Shown here piece after piece: positions 44,834 through 49,913 of a DNA stretch of 64,000 nt. The notes under the pieces were generated by a model. It made no database searches. It was not told the DNA's origin and saw nothing but the letters and a program-made list of their open reading frames with translations. The DNA is from a virus. Numbering within the stretch: the stretch's first letter is position 1; the number at the start of each line of letters is the position of its first letter. The position numbers and the translations under genes are program-made. The stretch spans positions 1 through 64,000 of IMG/VR virus record IMGVR_UViG_3300042937_000216. One strand, 5' to 3'.

Positions 44834-44965
44834 ATGTTTAACCAGCTACATCAATTTAAAATATCGAAACAAGTGTGCGCACTTGCCACGATGTCTTATT
44901 GGTCAGCGATTGAGACATTAGGCAATGATCGCACACCGAATAGTATCTATGGGGATCTTAGTTAG
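44834..44965 (+). CDS. 43-aa small protein at the head of the tRNA array
   Basis: ATG at 44834, stop TAG at 44963-44965, with AAAGGAA upstream and a 43-codon frame beginning MFNQLHQFKISKQ. It is driven by two tandem perfect promoters and followed by an intrinsic terminator at 45000, so it forms a complete tiny transcription unit. No family recognised. It may be a host-directed early peptide or a leader peptide. Confidence 0.5.
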   Translation: MFNQLHQFKISKQVCALATMSYWSAIETLGNDRTPNSIYGDLS

Positions 44966-44999
44966 AGTTTATATATAATATAAATGAATTTTAATTAAG

Positions 45000-45030
45000 A
45001 ACCCTAAGATCGAAAGACTTAGGGTTTTTT
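45000..45030 (+). terminator. Rho-independent terminator after the small gene
   Basis: AACCCTAAG (45000-45008), loop ATCGAAAGA, CTTAGGGTT (45018-45026) and a run of T. Confidence 0.9.
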
Positions 45031-45247
45031 GTTTTATGTGTCTCGGAAACGAGGTCCAGGCAAGGCACATTAAAGATAGTATGTTAAACGGGCGGACAAG
45101 TGGATGGCATGTTCTTATGTGAACAGAAAATACTTGTTATAATAAAGTACATTAATTGGCAACTAGGTCCCACGCAATGTGGATTATGTCAGAGGCGAGT
45201 AATTAGTGTGCTTTATTATACGCATTCATATGAGTGCGTTAACAGTT
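45031..45247 (+). ncRNA. Structured non-coding span before the first tRNA
   Basis: About 215 bases with no convincing gene. Hairpins visible: ATGTG/CACAT (45036-45040 with 45066-45070) enclosing CTCG-GAAA-CGAG (45042-45053), CCAC-GCAAT-GTGG near 45170, and a long stem ACGCATTCAT/ATGAGTGCGT (45220-45239, one G-T wobble). The density of clean stems suggests a stable RNA, like RNAs C and D in the T4 tRNA cluster. That is an analogy, not homology. Confidence 0.35.
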
Positions 45248-45328
45248 TGTAGATAGTCCTGTTGGGCCAGGAGCCTAGCCATGCTAGGTCAAGATCGCAA
45301 CTTGTTGGGTTCGATTCCCAGTCTACAA
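45248..45328 (+). tRNA. Aberrant class II-shaped tRNA, anticodon CAT
   Basis: Acceptor TGTAGAT pairs with GTCTACA; T arm TTGGG-TTCGATT-CCCAG is normal. The anticodon stem GCCTA/TAGGT gives loop GCCATGC (CAT, with C instead of T at position 33). A 15-nt variable arm (CAAG...CTTG) is of Leu/Ser/Tyr type, the D arm has a 5-bp stem and lacks the usual loop, and no CCA is encoded. It may be decayed, or a tRNA-like RNA with another role. Confidence 0.5.
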
Positions 45329-45383
45329 TTTAACACGGCTCCTATCTATTGCCTACAGGGATAGCTTAGGAGTTATTTTATAA

Positions 45384-45462
45384 CTCAGTGTCGTATAGCC
45401 AGGCCTATTATGCGTGCTTTGGGAGCATGAGATCGTTGGTTCGAATCCAACCACTGAGACCA
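45384..45462 (+). tRNA. tRNA-Pro(TGG)
   Basis: Acceptor CTCAGTG/CACTGAG, anticodon loop TTTGGGA with anticodon TGG, T arm GTTGG-TTCGAAT-CCAAC, CCA encoded. Confidence 0.92.
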
Positions 45463-45469
45463 AGTTTAT

Positions 45470-45554
45470 GGAGGTGTAGGAAAATTGGTAACCCCAGCGG
45501 ACTGTAAATCCGCCGCCCCTGGCATTGTTGGTTCAAGTCCAACCGCCTCCACCA
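45470..45554 (+). tRNA. tRNA-Tyr(GTA)
   Basis: Anticodon stem GCGGA/TCCGC with loop CTGTAAA (GTA), long variable arm as expected for bacterial Tyr, T loop TTCAAGT, CCA encoded. Confidence 0.95.
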
Positions 45555-45560
45555 TATAAC

Positions 45561-45636
45561 GGAATGATAGCTCAATTGGTAGAGCAAGATGCTTTTAACG
45601 TCGAGGTTTAGGGTTCAAGTCCCTATCGTTCCACCA
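45561..45636 (+). tRNA. tRNA-Lys(TTT)
   Basis: Acceptor GGAATGA/TCGTTCC, D arm GCTC/GAGC, anticodon loop CTTTTAA (TTT), CCA encoded. Confidence 0.95.
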
Positions 45637-45641
45637 GTAAT

Positions 45642-45719
45642 GGTCTGTTAGAATAGTTGGCCTACTTCGCCTGCCTGTCACGTAGGAGATCACGGGTTCG
45701 AATCCCGTACAGACCGCCA
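45642..45719 (+). tRNA. tRNA-Asp(GTC)
   Basis: Acceptor GGTCTGT/ACAGACC, anticodon loop CTGTCAC (GTC) on stem CCTGC/GTAGG, discriminator G, CCA encoded. Confidence 0.95.
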
Positions 45720-45727
45720 AAAAGATG

Positions 45728-45756
45728 TTGACAACTAACAATATAGAATATATAAT
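45728..45756 (+). promoter_or_regulatory. Consensus sigma70 promoter inside the tRNA array
   Basis: Perfect TTGACA (45728-45733), 17 bp, perfect TATAAT (45751-45756), then AGTTGTATAGTTAATAG. It re-initiates transcription just before the initiator tRNA. Confidence 0.88.
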
Positions 45757-45771
45757 AGTTGTATAGTTAAT

Positions 45772-45846
45772 AGCGGGGTGGGGAAGTGGCAACCCGTCGG
45801 GCTCATAACCCGAAGATCGGCAGTTCGAATCTGTCCTCCGCAACCA
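45772..45846 (+). tRNA. Initiator tRNA-fMet(CAT)
   Basis: Anticodon stem TCGGG-CTCATAA-CCCGA has the three G-C pairs diagnostic of initiators. Position 1 (A) does not pair with 72 (A), as needed for formylation. CCA encoded. Phage initiator tRNAs are uncommon. Confidence 0.93.
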
Positions 45847-45851
45847 GTAAT

Positions 45852-45927
45852 GCCGGATTAGCTCAGTTGGTAGAGCAGCGCACTTGTAATGCGAAGGTCG
45901 TCAGTTCGATTCCGACATCCGGCACCA
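45852..45927 (+). tRNA. tRNA-Thr(TGT)
   Basis: Acceptor GCCGGAT/ATCCGGC, anticodon loop CTTGTAA (TGT), T arm GTCAG-TTCGATT-CCGAC, CCA encoded. Confidence 0.96.
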
Positions 45928-45933
45928 GTTTAG

Positions 45934-46009
45934 GCTCCCATCGTCTAGAGGCCTAGGACACCCGCCTTTCACGCAGGTAACACGAGTTCGAATCTCGTTG
46001 GGAGTACCA
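45934..46009 (+). tRNA. tRNA-Glu(TTC)
   Basis: Acceptor GCTCCCA/TGGGAGT with a G-T first pair, D arm GTCT/GGAC, anticodon loop CTTTCAC (TTC), very like E. coli tRNA-Glu in the D and anticodon arms. CCA encoded. Confidence 0.95.
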
Positions 46010-46014
46010 AACAT

Positions 46015-46099
46015 GCCTCTGTGGTGGAATTGGTATACACGCTGGTCTTAGAAGCCAGTGCCGAAAGGCTTGAGAGTTCGAGTCTCTCCGGGGGCACCA
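46015..46099 (+). tRNA. tRNA-Leu(TAG)
   Basis: Anticodon loop CTTAGAA (TAG) on stem CTGGT/GCCAG, long variable arm, CCA encoded. It reads CUA, a codon that is frequent in this genome's genes. Confidence 0.95.
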
Positions 46100-46102
46100 A
46101 AT

Positions 46103-46176
46103 GCGGGATTAGTATAATGGTATTATGACAGCCTTCCAAGCTGATGACGAGGGTTCGATTCCCTTATCCCGCTCCA
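46103..46176 (+). tRNA. tRNA-Gly(TCC)
   Basis: Acceptor GCGGGAT/ATCCCGC, anticodon loop CTTCCAA (TCC), T loop TTCGATT, CCA encoded. Confidence 0.95.
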
Positions 46177-46393
46177 AACACTAGCTTTACACTTTGCGCT
46201 TTATCGAAAGTGGGTTATTGCCAATACCATAACGGCAGGGTACACACGATGGTCTAGACCATACCACAAGTCCCATTGCCGGGAGCCTTGAAAGTATCGT
46301 GGGTGTTTTACTGTTTTTAACCACAAAGCAAACAGGCGGACAGGGTAACTACTCAATCTAGGGCCAGGTGGTGCTGGTAGCTAGTCCTTACAC
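46177..46393 (+). ncRNA. Structured non-coding span between tRNA-Gly and tRNA-Ala
   Basis: About 215 bases without a gene. CACTTT/AAAGTG (46190-46212) forms a hairpin, and ATGGTCTAGACCAT (46249-46262) is a perfect 14-bp palindrome. The remainder is GC-richer than the intergenic average. It may be a stable RNA or an eroded tRNA segment. Confidence 0.3.
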
Positions 46394-46469
46394 GGGGGTG
46401 TAGCTCAGTTGGGAGAGCGCATGCTTTGCAAGCATGATGTCGCAAGTTCGATCCTTGTCACCTCCACCA
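46394..46469 (+). tRNA. tRNA-Ala(TGC)
   Basis: Acceptor GGGGGTG/CACCTCC, D arm GCTC/GAGC, anticodon loop TTTGCAA (TGC), CCA encoded. Confidence 0.96.
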
Positions 46470-46476
46470 TACAATA

Positions 46477-46551
46477 GGACGGTTAGCTCAGCGGTAGAGC
46501 AGGGCCCTTACAAGGCCAAGGTCAAAAGTTCAATCCTTTTACTGTCCACCA
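46477..46551 (+). tRNA. tRNA-Val(TAC)
   Basis: Acceptor GGACGGT/ACTGTCC, anticodon loop CTTACAA (TAC), T arm AAAAG-TTCAATC-CTTTT, CCA encoded. Confidence 0.96.
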
Positions 46552-46558
46552 AGTTTAT

Positions 46559-46633
46559 TCCGAAGTAGCGTAGCGGTAGCGCAGAAGACTGTTAATCTTT
46601 TGGTCGGTGGTTCGATCCCACCCTTCGGAGCCA
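46559..46633 (+). tRNA. tRNA-Asn(GTT)
   Basis: Acceptor TCCGAAG/CTTCGGA, anticodon loop CTGTTAA (GTT), discriminator G, CCA encoded. Confidence 0.96.
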
Positions 46634-46641
46634 TTTTAAAT

Positions 46642-46716
46642 AGTCTGTTAGCTCAGCGGTAGAGCAGGGTGTTGATAACGCCAAGGTCAGTGGTTCAATC
46701 CCACTACGGACTACCA
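46642..46716 (+). tRNA. tRNA-Ile(GAT)
   Basis: Acceptor AGTCTGT/ACGGACT, anticodon loop TTGATAA (GAT), T arm AGTGG-TTCAATC-CCACT, CCA encoded. Confidence 0.95.
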
Positions 46717-46750
46717 ATTAAGTTGTTCTTTTCAATCAAAGGTGAATACT

Positions 46751-47221
46751 ATGAAAAAACTAGACATAAACCAAGTGCGTGACTTTATTCAAGCACAAAG
46801 TCTAGAAACCAAAGTCTACATTGGTGGTGACAGTCGACGTTTCCGTAAGAACGGACAATGGCATGCTGAATATACCTTGGCTATTGTAGTACACATTGAT
46901 GGGAAACATGGCTGTAAGATCTTTGGTGAAAGTAGTACTGAAGTGGACTACGATCAAAAACGTAGTCGCCCAAGTATGCGCCTAATGAACGAAGTCTACA
47001 AAATTAGTGAACTGTACTTAAAGCTACACGAAGTATTAGAAGACCGTGAAGTTGCTGTACATTTGGACATTAACCCAAACGAACTACATGGCTCAAGCTG
47101 TGTAGTACAACAGGCTATTGGTTATATCCGCGGAACATGTAACGTTATTCCAATGGTTAAACCAAACGCCTGGGCAGCTAGTTATGCGGCTGATCGTTTA
47201 AAAGAAATTATAGCAGCATAA
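46751..47221 (+). CDS. YkuK-family RNase H-like protein
   Basis: 156 aa from the ATG at 46751 (ribosome-binding site AAAGGTG, 8 nt away); an in-frame GTG lies 9 nt upstream. 'VYIGGDSRRF' is the first strand with the catalytic-type Asp, 'YTLAIVVHI' and 'AVHLDINPNE' follow with a second Asp, as in the YkuK/DUF458 RNase H-like group. Its place inside the tRNA array suggests RNA processing, but no member has a well-defined role that I can cite. Alone between tRNA-Ile and tRNA-Gln. Confidence 0.65.
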   Translation: MKKLDINQVRDFIQAQSLETKVYIGGDSRRFRKNGQWHAEYTLAIVVHIDGKHGCKIFGESSTEVDYDQKRSRPSMRLMNEVYKISELYLKLHEVLEDREVAVHLDINPNELHGSSCVVQQAIGYIRGTCNVIPMVKPNAWAASYAADRLKEIIAA

Positions 47222-47228
47222 GTTTAAT

Positions 47229-47303
47229 TGGGGTATGGTGTAATTGGCAACACAACACACTTTGACTGTGTCGTTTCAAGTTCGAGTCTTGATACCCCTG
47301 CCA
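47229..47303 (+). tRNA. tRNA-Gln(TTG)
   Basis: TGGGGTA/TACCCCT with an unpaired first position (weak 1-72 pair as in other Gln tRNAs), anticodon loop CTTTGAC (TTG), discriminator G, CCA encoded. Confidence 0.92.
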
Positions 47304-47304
47304 G

Positions 47305-47549
47305 TTTTGTTAGTGTGTGTACAGTAACCGTTATGTGACTATAGATTATACTTAATCCTTCTATAGTGTACCCGATGTCTGTAGCAACATATCTTAGGAT
47401 ATGTCTGTTGGTGAATTAAGTGTAGTCAACGACTAACAAATTTAAACAGTATCGGCCACGCCTCTTAACAATGCGCAACATGGTAAGCTGGATTTACAGC
47501 TAAAACTTGAGGACGCTCAAGGCTTCGGTCTTCCGGTGGGATAACCACC
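47305..47549 (+). ncRNA. Candidate multi-branched structured RNA
   Basis: TTTGTTAGT (47306-47314) pairs with ACTAACAAA (47432-47440) and would close a 135-nt junction holding two perfect 7-bp hairpins: ACTATAG/CTATAGT and ACATATC-TTAG-GATATGT. Downstream are AGCTG/CAGCT (47486-47501), CTTGAG-GACG-CTCAAG (47506-47521), a C(TTCG)G tetraloop at 47523 and GGTGG-GATAA-CCACC (47535-47549). No gene frame is evident. It is probably a stable phage RNA encoded with the tRNAs. Confidence 0.45.
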
Positions 47550-47556
47550 AATCTAT

Positions 47557-47632
47557 TCCGGTGTAGTGTTAACGGCTAGCACGATGGTCTCCAAAACCAC
47601 AAGACGCGGTTCGAATCCGTGCACCGGAGCCA
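47557..47632 (+). tRNA. tRNA-Trp(CCA)
   Basis: Acceptor TCCGGTG/CACCGGA, anticodon loop CTCCAAA (CCA), discriminator G, 3' CCA encoded. Confidence 0.94.
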
Positions 47633-47641
47633 AACATAATT

Positions 47642-47691
47642 TGTACAGTATAATGTACAAAATACCCCAAAATTGTACAGGATACTGTACA
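47642..47691. repeat. Two TGTACA-N6-TGTACA dyads
   Basis: The 18-bp dyad occurs at 47642-47659 and at 47674-47691, centres 32 bp (about three helical turns) apart. TGTACA is itself palindromic. A TATAAT lies in the first dyad but has no -35. This looks like a protein-binding operator or paired RNA hairpins between tRNA-Trp and tRNA-Cys. Confidence 0.6.
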
Positions 47692-47707
47692 CTTTAATAT
47701 ATAAAAT

Positions 47708-47784
47708 GCAACGGTACCAGAGTGGCCTAATGGCAAGGACTGCAAATCCTTTGTACGTCGGTTCAAATCCGACCCGTTGCTCCA
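47708..47784 (+). tRNA. tRNA-Cys(GCA)
   Basis: Acceptor GCAACGG/CCGTTGC, anticodon loop CTGCAAA (GCA), discriminator T, CCA encoded. Confidence 0.94.
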
Positions 47785-47789
47785 ATTAT

Positions 47790-47866
47790 AGAGATGTAGC
47801 ATAGTGGCCTAATGCACTTGCTTCATACGCAAGCTACCGTAGGTTCAAATCCTACCATCTCTACCA
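47790..47866 (+). tRNA. tRNA-Met(CAT), elongator (or Ile2)
   Basis: Acceptor AGAGATG/CATCTCT, anticodon loop TTCATAC (CAT), normal T arm GTAGG-TTCAAAT-CCTAC, CCA encoded. CAT may be read as Met, or as Ile if C34 is converted to lysidine. Confidence 0.88.
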
Positions 47867-47867
47867 C

Positions 47868-47946
47868 GCCCCCATAGCTCAGTCTGGACTAGAGCATAAC
47901 GCTACGAACGTTAGTGTCGGAGGTTCGAATCCTTCTGGGGGCTCCA
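47868..47946 (+). tRNA. tRNA-Arg(ACG)
   Basis: Acceptor GCCCCCA/TGGGGGC, anticodon loop CTACGAA (ACG; the A is expected to be deaminated to inosine by host TadA), CCA encoded. Confidence 0.95.
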
Positions 47947-47955
47947 AATAAAATG

Positions 47956-48019
47956 TTACTGAGCAGTAATATTTGCCGTCAAACCCGGCTAAATCAGTTC
48001 AAATATTACTGAGCAGTAA
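47956..48019. repeat. Duplicated TTACTGAGCAGTAA inside a 12-bp inverted repeat
   Basis: TTACTGAGCAGTAA occurs at 47956-47969 and 48006-48019, exactly 50 bp apart. In addition CAGTAATATTTG (47964-47975) is the perfect complement of CAAATATTACTG (48000-48011), giving a 12-bp stem with a 24-nt loop between tRNA-Arg and tRNA-Gly. Confidence 0.7.
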
Positions 48020-48028
48020 GATTAAAAT

Positions 48029-48103
48029 GCGGATATAGCGTAGCAGGAAACGCACGTGCTTGCCAAGCATGAGTCACGAGTTCGAATCTCGTTATCCGCT
48101 CCA
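48029..48103 (+). tRNA. tRNA-Gly(GCC)
   Basis: Acceptor GCGGATA/TATCCGC, anticodon loop TTGCCAA (GCC), T arm ACGAG-TTCGAAT-CTCGT, CCA encoded. Second Gly isoacceptor. Confidence 0.94.
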
Positions 48104-48105
48104 AT

Positions 48106-48180
48106 GGTGTCTATAGTGTAGCGGCAACACTAAGGATTGTGATTCCTTCATCACGGGTTCGAACCCCGTTAGACACCCCA
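48106..48180 (+). tRNA. tRNA-His(GTG)
   Basis: GTGTCTA/TAGACAC with an extra encoded G opposite discriminator C (the G-1 that marks tRNA-His), anticodon loop TTGTGAT (GTG), CCA encoded. Confidence 0.94.
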
Positions 48181-48181
48181 C

Positions 48182-48210
48182 TTGACAAGTCAACCAAATG
48201 ACTGTATAAT
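48182..48210 (+). promoter_or_regulatory. Consensus sigma70 promoter after tRNA-His
   Basis: Perfect TTGACA (48182-48187), 17 bp, perfect TATAAT (48205-48210). The spacer contains CCAAATGACTG, close to that of the promoter at 13062. The ATG (48217) is 7 nt past the -10, so the predicted start of transcription is the start codon. Confidence 0.88.
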
Positions 48211-48216
48211 ACGCTT

Positions 48217-48459
48217 ATGAATGATGAAGAACAATTAGCATGGGACATATTAAGCACGCCAAATAATGCGGACTTTAAGAATTATCGCAGACAGCATCGT
48301 ATGACATGGTTAACCAAAGACCGTAAGATATTGTTGATCAGAGACATGGAAACAGCACACATCATAAGTTGCGTTAATATGTTAGAAGCATTGGGGCAAG
48401 AAGAAACCTTGGCCTATAATGGCCTAATAGATGAACTAAGAAAGCGAGGACAAGAATAA
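48217..48459 (+). CDS. Small hypothetical protein, leaderless gene
   Basis: 80 aa, helical: 'NDEEQLAWDILSTPNN', 'RQHRMTWLTKDRKILLIRDM', 'ALGQEETLAYNGLIDELRKR'. No family recognised. It has no ribosome-binding site and begins where the consensus promoter should start transcription. Its last base overlaps the first of the next ATG, so the two are coupled. Confidence 0.6.
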   Translation: MNDEEQLAWDILSTPNNADFKNYRRQHRMTWLTKDRKILLIRDMETAHIISCVNMLEALGQEETLAYNGLIDELRKRGQE

Positions 48460-48842
48460 TGGACTTTACCATTGACTCAGAGTACTTAACAGATGTAACA
48501 ATTCGCAAAGAATGGAACACTTATACACAGAATGGTCGCGTACCAACTAATGAAGAACTTATTTTAATTATTCAAGGTAAAGGTGTGTGTTCAACTACAC
48601 ACTCAGAAGACCATCCGGAGTTTGCTAAGTTGCGTGAGCAGTTAGGCGAGTTGGGTTATATTGAGATTCAACGCAGTTGGTGGAATGGAGATAGAGTTCT
48701 AAAGCCGTTCAAACTTAACGGCAGAAAGTTCAAAGAGGGTGATCAGTTTAGTTGTGGTAGTGCAATGGGTAATCATCTTATTGTACGTGCCAAACACCCG
48801 GAATATTATAAGGATGAATACGATGATGAAACCATGGATTGA
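48459..48842 (+). CDS. Hypothetical protein
   Basis: 127 aa. 'NEELILIIQGKGVCSTTHSE' and 'LREQLGELGYIEIQRSWWNG' suggest a small alpha/beta fold; the C-terminus is 'GRKFKEGDQFSCGSAMGNHL'. Not recognised. Coupled on both sides (1-bp overlap before, 20-bp after), so it probably works with the phosphatase that follows. Confidence 0.6.
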   Translation: MDFTIDSEYLTDVTIRKEWNTYTQNGRVPTNEELILIIQGKGVCSTTHSEDHPEFAKLREQLGELGYIEIQRSWWNGDRVLKPFKLNGRKFKEGDQFSCGSAMGNHLIVRAKHPEYYKDEYDDETMD

Positions 48843-49242
48843 AAATATTAGTCTTGATGATGTGCGTAAAGGATATCACTACGACCCAGGTTTCAACAGT
48901 ATGCTAATACAGATTGTAGATCCTGGTACAGAATTCCCAACACCTAAGTATGACTTCCACACTGTACGCCAGTTCTACTTCTTAGATGTAGAAGAAAGCG
49001 ATAGCGAAAAGTTTTACTATGCGGCAGCCATTACCAATGAAGATGCTAAAGGTATTGCTAACGCATTAAAAGAAGCATGGGAACAGAGTATGAACGTAGT
49101 GGTACACTGCCACATGGGTGTAGCACGTAGTGGAGCAGTAGCAGAAGTAGGACAAATGATTGGGTTTAGAGATACAGAGAAATTCCGTGTTCCAAACCTA
49201 ATGGTCAAACACAAGCTAATGCACTATTTAGATTTAGTTTAG
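48823..49242 (+). CDS. Dual-specificity/tyrosine phosphatase
   Basis: 139 aa from the ATG at 48823 (AAGGA 8 nt upstream). The signature 'VVHCHMGVARSG' is a complete HCX5R loop with catalytic C96 and R102. 'FYFLDVEESDSEKF' carries the upstream general-acid Asp region. It should remove phosphate from Tyr/Ser/Thr in proteins, or from nucleotides or RNA 5' ends as some members do. It sits within the tRNA array, one operon with two unknown small proteins; tRNA-Phe begins 4 bp after its stop. Confidence 0.8.
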   Translation: MMKPWIENISLDDVRKGYHYDPGFNSMLIQIVDPGTEFPTPKYDFHTVRQFYFLDVEESDSEKFYYAAAITNEDAKGIANALKEAWEQSMNVVVHCHMGVARSGAVAEVGQMIGFRDTEKFRVPNLMVKHKLMHYLDLV

Positions 49243-49245
49243 AAT

Positions 49246-49321
49246 GCCACCTTAGCTCATCTGGTAGAGCACATGTTTGAAGCACATGGTGTGCCTGGTT
49301 CAAGTCCAGGAGGTGGCACCA
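49246..49321 (+). tRNA. tRNA-Phe(GAA)
   Basis: Acceptor GCCACCT/AGGTGGC, anticodon loop TTGAAGC (GAA), T arm CCTGG-TTCAAGT-CCAGG, CCA encoded. Confidence 0.95.
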
Positions 49322-49503
49322 AGTTTGGAAGAAAGCCGGTACATTATGTATTCGAGGTTAGGAGAGACCGGCAAACCGTCCATATAAAGACCAGACCTCA
49401 ATCTCGTTAAGAGACAATTCTGGTTCCGCTGACGCGAAAAGAGGATGGGCTGCGCTCACGGGGTTTGTTAGGTTCCTGACACATGAATACCTAACACTAA
49501 CAT
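49322..49503 (+). ncRNA. Structured non-coding span between tRNA-Phe and tRNA-Ser
   Basis: About 180 bases without a gene. ACCAGA/TCTGGT encloses a TCTC-GTTAA-GAGA hairpin (about 49390-49436), and TGTTAGGT (49466-49473) pairs with ACCTAACA (49489-49496). Probably another stable RNA or a tRNA-processing spacer. Confidence 0.35.
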
Positions 49504-49591
49504 GGAAGTTACTGAGGTCGGCTCCTCACACAGTCTTGAAAACTGTAGTTACCAGGAATGGTAAATCGTTCGATGCGATTAACTTCCGCCA
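49504..49591 (+). tRNA. tRNA-Ser(TGA)
   Basis: Acceptor GGAAGTT/AACTTCC, anticodon loop CTTGAAA (TGA), long variable arm, discriminator G, CCA encoded. Confidence 0.93.
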
Positions 49592-49596
49592 AATAC

Positions 49597-49625
49597 TTGA
49601 CACTGTCGGCAAACGGTGTTATAAT
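49597..49625 (+). promoter_or_regulatory. Consensus sigma70 promoter before tRNA-Ser(GCT)
   Basis: Perfect TTGACA (49597-49602), 17 bp, perfect TATAAT (49620-49625), then AGTTGTATAGTAAGAAATTA, nearly the same downstream sequence as at 44791. Confidence 0.88.
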
Positions 49626-49645
49626 AGTTGTATAGTAAGAAATTA

Positions 49646-49735
49646 GGAGAGTTGGCCGAGTGGTCGAAGGCAGCGGCTTGCTAAGCCGTCCTCCCAGTAA
49701 TGGGAGCATAGGTTCGAATCCTATACTCTCCGCCA
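49646..49735 (+). tRNA. tRNA-Ser(GCT)
   Basis: Acceptor GGAGAGT/ACTCTCC, anticodon loop TTGCTAA (GCT), long variable arm CCTCCCAGTAATGGGAG, CCA encoded. Confidence 0.95.
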
Positions 49736-49745
49736 AGATTAAGTA

Positions 49746-49821
49746 GGGCCGATAACTCACTCGGCGAGAGTACTGTGCTCATAACGCAGAAGGCAGGGAT
49801 CATAACCCTGGCGGCCCACCA
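49746..49821 (+). tRNA. tRNA(CAT), probably Met or Ile2, with an unusual T loop
   Basis: Acceptor GGGCCGA/GCGGCCC (one mismatch), anticodon stem CTGTG/CGCAG with loop CTCATAA (CAT). The T loop is ATCATAA, lacking the TTC start seen in every other tRNA here. C-G pairs at positions 4-69 and 5-68 recall Ile2 tRNAs. CCA encoded. Confidence 0.75.
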
Positions 49822-49822
49822 A

Positions 49823-49907
49823 GCGACTGTGGAGAAACTGGTATACTCATCAGACTTAAAATCTGACGCCGCAGGGCATGGCGGTTCGACCCCGCCCAGT
49901 CGCACCA
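49823..49907 (+). tRNA. tRNA-Leu(TAA)
   Basis: Acceptor GCGACTG/CAGTCGC, anticodon loop CTTAAAA (TAA) on stem TCAGA/TCTGA, long variable arm, CCA encoded. Confidence 0.95.
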
Positions 49908-49913
49908 GACACT

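Noticed and set aside
45595-45843. Minus-strand reading frame through tRNA genes (MRRTDSNCRSSGYEPDGLPL...)
   Set aside because: This is the well-known spurious translation of the antisense strand of tRNA genes. The same applies to minus-strand frames near 47569-47802 and 49509-49905.
46249-46262. 14-bp palindrome ATGGTCTAGACCAT as a restriction or recombinase target
   Set aside because: A single palindrome of this size in a hairpin-rich spacer is more simply part of RNA structure; no second copy was seen.
47649-47654. TATAAT as a promoter inside the first TGTACA dyad
   Set aside because: No -35 element at 16-18 bp upstream; the region 17 bp upstream is the end of tRNA-Trp.
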